From: Emiliania huxleyi CCMP1516
Taxonomy: Eukaryota; Haptophyta; Isochrysidales; Noelaerhabdaceae
Direction of reading: 5' to 3'
Assembly: GCF_000372725.1 (NCBI RefSeq)
Contig: NW_005198586.1
Span: 10,366-32,131, forward strand
Length of the DNA: 21,766 nucleotides
Shown here: positions 8,072 through 16,740 of the stretch, piece by piece
Layout of the letters: every line of letters starts with the position of its first letter
Position numbering within the stretch: the stretch's first letter is position 1
Position numbers and translations under genes: made by a program
Notes under the pieces: generated by a model
What the model was told of the DNA's origin: nothing
What the model saw: only the letters and a program-made list of their open reading frames with translations
Database searches by the model: none

Positions 8072-10914
8072 ATGCGGGCAGCAGCAGCGCGAACCGTGAC
8101 GAAGCAACAGCGCGAGCTAGAGGCCTCGCTGCGGCTTCTGCTCGCGCGGCCCGACGCAGGCGCCAAGCTTGAGCATCTCCTCCAGCAGACGTCGCAGATG
8201 GCGGCAGCAGACCGTTCGATTTTTATGGAGTGCCTCGCGCGGGCCCGAGAACCGCAGGACGTGCAGGCTCGCGGCTTGGAGGTGCACATATCCATCCCGC
8301 TGATGCCTCTGCCACGAGGAAACGGCGTGAGTGCGGCGATGGCAGCCGACGGCTACTGGGCAGAGGCCTACCGCGCCGGGCGAGACAAGCAGCGCCGCGG
8401 GGCGGGCGGATGGAGCTTTGCGGCTGCGCAGCAGTGCATGCACATGCATGCGATGCTGGCGGTGCACTCGCTGGCTCCGACTGCCGAGCAAGCGTTCCCG
8501 CCGGCTACGGGTCCAACCGGCGACTCGCCCGGCCACAAGCTGCTGCTGCTGGTCGCATCTCACGTCGGGAACGAGCAGCGGCTGGCGCTGCTGCGGCGCA
8601 GTCTGGCGTCGATGGTGGCGCAGCGGGGCTGCGGGCTGGTGCTGCTTGGCTGGAGCTCCGAGCGTGCGCTGCGCGACGCGGTGGCCGCTGCCATCTCCGA
8701 GTCGCAGGCGGCATGCCGCGAGGTTGGCGCCAAGAAGGCCGGCCTCAATTTGCTGGCGGTGGAGCAGCCTGGCCGGCGGACGCAGTTCGAGCACTACGCG
8801 GCACTGCTGCGGGAGGTGGAGGCGGCGGCGAGAAGGCGCAGAGGCGGCGACGTGCGGGCGGCGGACATGCCGGCGGGCGGCAGCGGGGGCGGCGCCGAGG
8901 CGGCGGCGGCGGTGGCGGAGGAGGGGGAGGGGGAGAAGGGGGAGGAGTTGGTGCTCGAGGAGAATTTGGGAGCGGAGGAGGGGGGGGAGGGGGAGGGGCT
9001 GGTGCTGGAGGAGAATGTGGGAGCGGAGGAGGAGGGGGAGGGGGAGGGGCTGGTGCTGGAGGAGAACGTGGCGGGGCTCGTGAGGCGGGGCGAGGCGGAG
9101 GAAGACGGCGAGGAGCCCCTCCTGGAGGAGAACGCGAGCGGCGGCAGCGACGGCGCCGAGGGCCCGGAGGGGTGCGCTCTTCCCGCGTCTCGCCCTCTTC
9201 TCACGTAGCGGGGGCTTGCTGCGCGTAGGCGGCGCTCCTCTGCTCGAGCTCAACGTCGACGGTGGCGGAGGCGTTGCTGGCGGGGAGGAGGCGGCGGAGG
9301 AAGAGGCGGCGAAGGAAGAGGCGGAGGCGGAGGGGGAGACGGAGGCGGCCGCCGCCCTCTCCGGTGCCGCTGCGCTGCGCCGCGGTCTTGCAGCCGCAAT
9401 GCGGCCGCCGGGCGGAAGCTGCAGCTGGTGGGTCGCTTTTGCCGACGACGACGACATCCTCCACCCGCGCCGCTTCGAGGCCTACCTTGCCGGCGCCGCG
9501 GCGGCGCCCGCCGCTGCGAGGGCAGTCTCTGCGGCCTGGATAGCCCGGCCGGTCGGGCGGGAGGAGGGGGTCGCCTCCGCCGCCGGGGTGGACGCTCTGG
9601 TCGCGGCGGGACGGGCCGTGCGCACGCCACGCCAGGCGGCTCGCACCCTGCCCTTGCCCCTGCCTCTGACGCAAACGCCAACTCTGACCAGCACGCACGC
9701 CACGCTAGGAGGCGGCCGCTGGTCACGGCGGCTCGTGGGAGGAGTACTGGAACTTTGCCGTGCGGCTCGCAGCGTCGGTCCCGCGGTGTTATGTGTGCAG
9801 GGGTCGTTCACGCCCTCCTGCCCTGCACAGGTGCGGCTCGACGCTCTCCGCCCCTTCTTCGCGCGCGCGAGCGACGGGCTCCTCCGCTCGACATACGCCG
9901 ACATGGCGCTGTACTTTTACCTGCGCAATGCGGTGCCGACGACGCGCTTCGCGCCGCGCAGCGGTTTCTCTTCCAATTGGCTCTACTTTTACGACAAGTG
10001 CGCCGCCTCATACTCGCCGCTGGCCTATGCACGCCTACGCGCCCCCCACTCACTACACCGCTTCACGCCTACGCCGCTTCACGCCTACGCGCCCCCACTC
10101 ACTACGCCGCTTCACGCCTACGCCGCTTCACGCCTACGCGCCCCCCACTCACTACACCGCTTCACGCCTACGCCGCTTCACGCCTACGCGCCCCCACTCA
10201 CTACGCCGCTTCACGCCTACGCCGCTTCACGCCTACGCGCCCCCACTCACTACGCCGCTTCACGCCTACGCCGCTTCACGCCTACGCCGCTTCACGCCTA
10301 CTGTACGCCTCTTCACACCTCCTGTACGCATCTTCACCTCTTGGCCCCCCCTGCCGCGTCCCACTCGTCACCGGCTGGGGAGGGCGTTGGACGAGAGGCG
10401 CAGGGCGCGGCGCGTCGGCTGTAGGCCGCTCGACCCTGCGGCGGCGCGCGATCAAAAGGCGCGCCGTAGAGGCCGTGAGGGTGAGAGGCTATCCTGTCTG
10501 TGACAACATGTGCACGACACGCTGTTGCAGGCGAGCGCGGGCGTGACGCCGTCGCCTTCGGACGATGCTCTGCGCGCAGAGCTGCGGCGCGAGCTGCGGC
10601 GCGCGGCCGCCGACGCGCAACCCGCGGGCGGCGGCCGCGCCGAGATTGAGCGCCGGCTGGCGGACGACGGCGCGTTGCTCGTCTTTGCTGGCCAGCAGCG
10701 CTCGATTGCCGAGATGTATTGCGCGCTCTTTTGCGGCGCCCCGGTGCTGCCGAGCGGCGCCGCGTTCACCGCGCTCGGCCTTGCTGCGGCGGACGACCAG
10801 CTAGGCGAGCTGGGCTGGCCGGCGAGCATCCTCGACGCCACGCAGCGCTGCAGGGCCGCTGCGCTGGTGCACACAGCAGAGGCGTTCGGCGTTTGGCCGG
10901 GGGAGCCTCACTAG
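8072..10914 (+). CDS. Glycosyltransferase-like protein (GT-A type) with acidic repeat insert
   Basis: Five exons: 8072-9173, 9229-9635, 9709-9759, 9831-10028 and 10531-10914. They total 2142 nt, giving 713 aa. A helical N-terminus (about 1-60) precedes a GT-A-like start: KLLLLVASHVGNEQRLALLRRSLASM (split here: KLLLLVASH, then RLALLRRSL), about residues 156-180. The metal-binding DxD-type motif is at WVAFADDDDILHP (DDDD 440-443), followed by WEEYWNFAVRLDALRPFF and YADMALYFYLRN. Between the first strand and the DDDD motif lies an insert of about 150 residues rich in Glu, Gly and Ala, with a 17-aa tandem repeat. Introns 1 (9174-9228), 2 (9636-9708) and 4 (10029-10530) are GC-AG. Intron 3 (9760-9830) is GT-AG with a junction duplication. 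Intron 1 is the weakest call. The DDDD motif and overall pattern support a nucleotide-sugar-dependent transferase. Donor and acceptor are unknown. Confidence 0.65.
8930..9075 (+). repeat. 51-bp coding tandem repeat (17 aa) in the glycosyltransferase-like gene
   Basis: Units begin at about 8948, 8999 and 9050 with a period of 51 bases. The peptide unit is close to LVLEENVGAEEEGEGEG. The period is a multiple of three and the reading frame is kept, so the repeat is translated. The surrounding sequence is also Glu/Gly rich. Confidence 0.85.
9760..9840. repeat. 10-bp direct duplication bounding a 71-nt intron
   Basis: GTGCGGCTCG occurs at 9760-9769 and 9831-9840, exactly 71 bases apart. The first copy is the 5' end of intron 3 (9760-9830, GT-AG) and the second is the start of exon 4. 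Splicing there restores the frame and reads WNFA-VRLDALRPFF. Confidence 0.8.
10029..10310. repeat. 49/50-bp minisatellite filling intron 4
   Basis: Five units of 49 or 50 bases begin near 10029, 10079, 10128, 10178 and 10227. Each has the form CACGCCTACGCG, a C run, ACTCACTAC(A/G)CCGCTT, then a shorter copy of the first element. The 50-bp form (six Cs, TACA) and the 49-bp form (five Cs, TACG) alternate in the first four units. Units decay after 10276 into CACGCCTACGCCGCTT half-units. The array lies in the 502-nt intron 10029-10530 of the glycosyltransferase-like gene. Confidence 0.93.
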
Positions 10915-11540
10915 CGCACCGCGTCGGCAACAGTGATGTGACAGTGTAACGTAAAGTACGCGTGAATATGTGCATGTGCATGATAACGGAGTGTGTTCTG
11001 TTCTAGATTTTTCAACCCCTGCTAAAAACAGAGACGAATCGGAGACGAGATTTTTGCTCAGTGTACACAGTAGAGTCATCGTAGCAAGTCAGTAATAGAA
11101 GAAAGAACGTGTAGAGCCGTCTCGGTACCAAAACCCAAAAGTTCGCGGGCCCGAAGGGGGGGACACAGAGGCTATGTCATCGGTCAGTGGAGAGTCGAGT
11201 CGAGCAGGCATGCTCTGTCTTGCCTCGGGCGGCGAAATTCTGTTGTGCTGGTGACGGAGGCCATCTGGAGGTAGGTCTTGTTCATGCATGTGCTGATTAC
11301 ATGTAGGTAGTATCTGAGCAGCACGGGGTGTCTGGTCGCAGGAAGGATGGCGGTGACCGCAATGGCGTGCGGTAAACTTCTTTGAAGCGTCCATCGCCAG
11401 GTCAACGACCCTCTCCTGCAAGGGTTTGTATTAAAGAAAGACATCTGGCAAAAAAAATACCGTTGAGTTTACGCACCCTGCCGAGCCAGTGTTTGTGGGG
11501 GCTTGGCCGCGCGCTTGCCGGCGCGGCTGGAGCCCGGGAG
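10915..11540. other. Intergenic region upstream of the WNK gene, no gene seen
   Basis: These 626 bases separate the glycosyltransferase-like stop from the WNK start. Base composition is clearly lower in GC than in the genes, as expected for a 3' UTR plus promoter. Open frames on the minus strand (about 11089-11444) reach 110 codons, but they overlap each other, lack recognisable features and change frame without splice logic, so I do not call them. No clear promoter motif stands out. Confidence 0.5.
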
Positions 11541-14500
11541 ATGTCGGCGCCCGGCGCGGACGCCGACGAAATCGTCGAGCGGTCTCCGGACGGCCGCTAC
11601 GTGCGGGTGCGTCTGCCGCCACTTTTGCCAGCGCGCGGCGGACCTCGCGCGCGGGCTCGGAGCGCCTGCGCTTAACTCTCCATCCCGCGCTGGCCCTGCT
11701 GCCCTCCCGCCCCCGGGATCCCGGCCCTCACTTGCTTCCACCTGTGCTGCCGCGCGCGCAGTTCCGCCAGACGCTGGGTGTCGGCGCCTTCAAGTCCGTG
11801 TACAAGGCGTACGATGAGGAGGAGGCGCCGCACCCTCCCTGCGCCCTGGCCTTGACTGGCCTTGCCGCTCCGGGCGGGTCGGGATATGCCGCCGTGGCTG
11901 CTCTGCGGCCTGGAGGCTGGCGCGGTGCTGGCCGCTGTTCGCGGGGGGGGGGGGGGGGGCGACGCGGCCGCGCACACCAGCCCCTGTGTATTCTCCCCCC
12001 GCCTGCCGGCGCCGCCAGACGGCTCAGAGACTGGCTCCCACGCGCGCGCAGGGCATCGAGGTGGCGTGGTGCCAGGTGATGCTCGACCGCGCGGACGAGG
12101 CCGTCGTCGCGCAGATCTACAAAGAGGTGGAGATCCTCAAGGGCCTCAACCACAAGCACATCCTCCAGTTCTACACCTACTTCAACGACATGTCGGACAA
12201 GGCAAAGCACCTCGTCTTCATCACCGAAATCATGACGTCGGGCACGCTCAAGCAGTGCGCGCGCCGCGCCGCCCGGACCTGCAGGTCGGCCCGCTCGCCC
12301 CGCCTCACCTCCCCCCTTCCGGCGCAGGTACATCGCCAAGGCCAAGCGGGTGAAGCGCAAGGTGGTCAAGAAGTGGTGCGCCGCGCGCTGGCGATGCGGC
12401 CGCCCAGCGCGGCCGTCCCAGCCTCCGCGCTGCGCATTCGTAGGTGCCGGCAGATCCTCGAGGGGATGACGTACCTGCACTCGAACCAAATTATCCACCG
12501 GGACCTCAAGTGCGACAACATCTTCATCAACGGCAACAACTCGGAGATCAAGATTGGCGACCTCGGCCTCTCGACGCTGATGCGGGACGCGCCCGCGCAG
12601 TCGGTGCTCGGCACGCCCGAGTTCATGGCCCCGGAGCTGTACGACGAGGAGTACAACGAGAAGGTGGACATTTACGCGTTCGGCATGTCGGTGCTCGAGA
12701 TGGTGACGTCCGAGTACCCGTACTCGGAGTGCAACAACGCGGCGCAGATCTACCGCAAGGTGACGCAGGGCACGAAGCCGGGCGCGCTCGACAAGATTCG
12801 CGACGAGCAGACGCGCGCCTTCATCGACCTGTGCCTCATGCACGACCACAAGCAGCGGCCCGCGGCGGCAGAGCTCCTCGAGCACGAGTGGCTGCGCATG
12901 CCCTTTGGCGGCGCGGGATCGGACGACGACAAGCCGGTGTCGCTCCTCAGCGCCGAGAGCGAGGCCGCGCCGCCGCCTGCGCAGGGCGCGGCCGCCGCGC
13001 CGTCGTCCGAGCCGCCAACGGCCGTGCCGGCGAAGGCCGCGCCGGCGTCCGCCGCTGCGCCACCGCAAGAACAGCCTCCACACGCCGCCGAATCGGGCGC
13101 CGGCGCGCCGACCGGGGCCGGCGGGAGCGCCCCAGCGCCCCAGCCCGCCGCGCCCGCCGCGCCCGCTGCGCCCGCTGCGCCCGCTGCGCCCGCGGGGCCC
13201 GCCGCCGCCGCCGCGCCCCCTGGCTCGCCGTCGGGCCAGGACGTGGACAAGGCGCCGGCGGCGCCCCTGGCGAGCGCGCGCTCACAGCCGGCGTCGCACG
13301 CGGGCGGCAGCCGCCACTCGATTGACCTGACGCACGAGCCGAGCACGTCCAACGAGATTGAGCTGACGTGCTCTGTGATGCTCGACGGCGAGACCAAGAC
13401 GGTCACCTTCCAGATGGACCCCGTCAACGACACGGCCGAGGCGGTCGCCGACGAGATGGTGGAGGAGCTCGAGCTCGACCGGTCGGACGGCACTCGGGAG
13501 GACATCATCTCCCAGGTCAACGACCTCCTCAACCAACGCCGCGCCCAGCTGCTTAGCGGCTCGGTGCCAGTGACCCGCGCAAACTCGCCGCCGGAGGCGC
13601 GGCAGGATGTCGCAGTCGGCTACGCCTCCGACTCGGCCGCCATCTCCCGGCGGCACCATCCCGGCACTTTCGACATTTCGGGCTATGCGTCCGACTCGGC
13701 GTCGCTGCCGCTGCCACCCGAGCCGCCCAAGGCGCACTCGGGCTCGTCTGAGGCGGACGTCAACGCCATTTCGCCAGCTGCGTCGGTGTCCTCCATCACG
13801 GAGCAAGCCGCGATGGGCCACGCCTACCCGCTGGCGCCGGCCGCCTCTCAGCCCACCGGGGCCTGTGGCCAGGCGATGCCCGGCGCGCCGGCCATGCTGC
13901 CCAACGGACGGCAGCCGCAGATGCCCCCACAGCAGCCGATGGGCCCGCCGCCGCCGGTGCAGATGCAGCCGCCAACGATGCAGCACCCCCCGGAGGGGGG
14001 CATGACGCGCGCGGCAACGGCGCCGGGCGCCGCTATGCAGGCAGCCTACGCGCAAGCCACCGCCGGCTACCCTGGCGGGCAGCAGCCGCCGCCGCACCAC
14101 ATTGACGGCAGCAGCTCGATGACGTCGTTGCCGCCGCAAGGCGGACTTTCGATGCAAGGCAGCCAGATGTCGATAGGGATGGCGCCTTCGCCGGGCGAGG
14201 ACGAGGGCGACGACGGTGACGAGGAAGACCTCGAGCTGATGCGCTCCATCGAAGAGCAGCAGAAGAAGGAGATGGAGCGGATGTTGGCGAAGCACGCGCA
14301 GCAGAATGATCGGATGAAAAAGATGATCAAGGAGCGCCGTGCCAAGGAGAAGCAGGACCAAAAGCGGGCGGAGTGGGAGGAGGGCCAGCGCGCCGCGGCG
14401 GCTCAACAGCAGCAGTGGCAGGGGCAGCCTCAGCTGCCGCCTCAGCCCCAGGCTCAGCAATGGCAGGGCGAGCAGCCGCAGCAGCAGCAGTGGCAAGGCG

Positions 14501-16291
14501 GCGGCATGCAGGGCGGGTACATGCAGCCGCCCGCGGTCCAGCATCAGCAGTGGCAGGGCGACATGCACCCGGGGCAGCAGGTGCCCCAGCCGGGGCAGCC
14601 CATGCCCCCGCAGCAACAGCAAGCGATGATGACGCCGCAGCACATGCAGGGCGGGGGCGCCGTGCAGTACGTGCCGATGCCGACGGGAGGCCAGCCGGGA
14701 GGCCAGCCGGGGGGCCAGCAGGGGCAACACGCCCCCCCCCCCCCCCTCCCCTCCCGCGAGGCTGACGCCTCGCCCCATCGCTCCCTCTCAGGCGCCGATG
14801 GTGATGCCGCAGCACATGGCCGCGCCGCAGGCGGTGCCGCACCCGCAGCAGTGGCCCGACCTCGAGCGGGTGCAGGCGCTGCAGCAGCAGGGACAGGGGC
14901 AGCCGCAGCAGCAGGGGCAGGGACAGGGGCCGCCGCAGCAACAGGGGCCCCCGCAGCAACAGGGACAGGGGCAGCCGCAGCAACCAGTGCAGTATGTGCA
15001 GCAGCAGCAGCAGCAGCAGGCGATGCCACCCGCGCACGGCCAGCCGCTACCCCAGGTAATCCCTCAGCACCCACAACAGCACCAGCCGCCGCCGCCGACC
15101 AGCCAGCAGCCGCCGCTGCCACAGCAACAGCAGCCGTTGCCGACGACGCAGCCGCCGCAGCAGCCGCCGCAGCAGCAGACGCAGCAGACGCAGCCACAGC
15201 AGCCGCCGCAGCAGACGCAGCCACAGCAGCAGACGCAGCAGACGCAGCCACAGCAGCCGCCACAGCAGACGCAGCCGTCGCAGACGCAGCCGCCGCAGAC
15301 GCAGACGCAGACGCAGCCGCAGTACGTGCAGCAGGCGGCGCCACCGCAAGCGTTGGCGCCGCCGCCGGCAGCGTCGCAACAGGCGATGGCGCCTCCGCCG
15401 AGCCAGCCGCCGGTTCCATCGGTTCCACAACAGAAGCCGGCACCGACGCAGCGGCCGCCACAGCAGCCGTCCCAGCCGGCATCGTGCAAGGCGGACTCGC
15501 CGCCGCAAGCGAGCGCGCGGGGTGCAGCGGCCGCCGGGACGGCGCCGGCGGTCACCCCCACTGCGGCGACAGGGGCTGCGAGTGGCGCGGCGGGCCGGGG
15601 GCTGGCCACGGGCCAGGGCGCCGCGGCAGGTAGGGGGGTAGCCGGTGGGGTTGCGGCAGGAGGCGCCGGGGCGGGCGTCGCTGCGGGTGGGAGAGGGGCG
15701 GGAGGCGCGGCTGGGGGCGGGGGCCCGCCTAAGGGCGGGGGGGCATCAGCAAGTGCTGCAGGTGCCTCCAGTGCCGCCGGCGCGCATCCAGCCCCGGCTA
15801 GCGGGGCGGAGAAGCCCCCGAAGCAGCCCGCGCCGGTGGTGCGCCGGCCGTCAAAGAACCATGACGAGCAGACCAAGGCCGCGGCCGAGAGCGCGAGGGC
15901 CAAGGAGGCGCAGCTCATGGACCAGATCTCGTGCGGGCTAGGGACAAAGAACGAGCTCGGGAAGCTCAAGGGCGTCAACGGCTCGTCGGACTGCTTGAGC
16001 TCAATGCCGTCGGTCGCGTCCACGCCGTCCGCTTCGCCCGCCCCGCTAGGGGGCGCCGCGCGCGCCAGGGCGCCGGGCGCTGGCGGCGGCGGCGGCGGCG
16101 GTGGCGGCGGCGGAAACACCCACATCGCCGGGGCGGGGCAGCCGATGCGGCCGCAGTCGAATAGCGCGCCGCCGAAGCCCGGGGGCATGAACGCGTCCTC
16201 GACTACCGCGAAGCAGATGTCCGAGGCGCAGGCGCGTGGGCTCGAGCAGGAGTTGGGGTTGGGCGGCGGCGTCGCCGGCGGGGCACGGTAA
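11541..16291 (+). CDS. WNK-type (with no lysine) serine/threonine kinase
   Basis: Six exons: 11541-11606, 11762-11824, 12052-12254, 12328-12375, 12444-14730 and 14792-16291. They total 4167 nt, giving 1388 aa. The kinase domain spans about residues 22-280. It has GVGAFKSVYK, where the Lys of the glycine loop is the WNK catalytic lysine, and VAWCQV, where Cys replaces the usual subdomain II Lys. It also has HRDLKCDNIFI (about 145), DLGLSTL, GTPEFMAPE and a complete C-lobe. An OSR1_C / WNK autoinhibitory-like domain follows at about 431-500 (FQMDPVNDTAEAVADEM). A GYASDSA motif occurs twice, a charged coiled coil lies at about 720-780, and a long Gln/Pro-rich tail and a conserved-looking C-terminal segment (about 1239-1300) complete the protein. 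WNKs in animals and plants sense osmotic or chloride conditions; that role is inferred here. Introns 2 and 5 are GC-AG, the rest GT-AG. The intron 5 donor (14731) is tentative because it adjoins a C run. Confidence 0.9.
11825..12051 (+). other. WNK intron 2 (GC-AG) with a 17-G run
   Basis: This 227-nt intron separates DEEE from GIEVAWCQV and starts with GC. It carries an uninterrupted G run at 11943-11959, unusual for an intron and able to form a G-quadruplex-like structure in RNA. It also contains stops in the reading frame of exon 2. Confidence 0.8.
14731..14791 (+). other. WNK intron 5 (GC-AG, tentative) with a C run
   Basis: The reading frame must change between the Gln-rich coding on either side (GGQQGQH before, APMVMPQHM after). 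A 61-nt intron from the GC at 14731 to CTCTCAG at 14791 restores the frame. Its 5' end is a 15-C run (14732-14746), so a sequencing length error is an alternative explanation for the frame change. Confidence 0.6.
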
Positions 16292-16740
16292 CATACACCG
16301 GACTATAGCCCTGTGTGTGTGTGTGTGCCGCCTGCGTCGCTTTTTTCACTCTGTCGAGTTAGTTGTACGGTGTGTTGAAATATACACACGCACGCGGAGC
16401 GGCGCGCCGGTTTGCGCCAGGCCGCCCGCGCGACCGTAAATTCGCGAGCACCGAGCAGCCACCTACTATATTCTATATAGGAATGTGATCACCCAGAAAA
16501 CACTGCTCACGGGGGACTCCGGGTCCCAAAAGGTGCAGCGTGAAAGTGAAACGTTGTATTTTCACACCTCAGTAACTTGATAGCTAGAGGGTTCCATACG
16601 AAAAACTCATCGGCAATCGATATCGGCGGCTGCCGCCCGTTCCAAATCCGATCGTGCGTGCATGCGCATGTTGCGTCCGCGTGCGCTCTACATAGAAGTA
16701 GAAGGAACACAGGGCGTCGATTCATGTTCAGCGGCTTCTA
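16292..16740. other. Convergent intergenic region, no gene seen
   Basis: These 449 bases lie between the stops of the WNK gene (+) and the MTHFSD-like gene (-). They include a short GT repeat (16312-16327) and AT-richer stretches around 16460-16490 and 16550-16600 that probably belong to the two 3' UTRs. No polyadenylation signal can be assigned with confidence. Confidence 0.5.

Noticed and set aside
8117..9457. 446-codon open frame on the minus strand
   Set aside because: It is antisense to the glycosyltransferase-like exons 1 and 2; Arg/Leu/Ser-rich composition is the mirror of GC-rich coding on the other strand, with no domain.
10029..10310. Possible CRISPR array
   Set aside because: Units are contiguous with no unique spacers; it is a minisatellite in a eukaryotic intron.
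9428..10546. Long plus-strand frames encoding HAYA/RFTPT repeats
   Set aside because: All three frames are open through the minisatellite, and exons 4 and 5 join in frame if it is removed as an intron.
11089..11444. Two overlapping minus-strand open frames of 86-110 codons
   Set aside because: They overlap in different frames within a low-GC intergenic region, show no protein-like signature and no plausible splice partners.
13282..14778. 498-codon minus-strand open frame
   Set aside because: Antisense shadow of the WNK gene; Leu/Arg/His-rich low complexity with no recognisable motif.
15064..16188. Cysteine-rich 374-codon minus-strand frame resembling a metal-binding protein
   Set aside because: The Cys-Gly repeats are the reverse complement of CAG/CCG codons encoding the Gln/Pro tail of the WNK protein.
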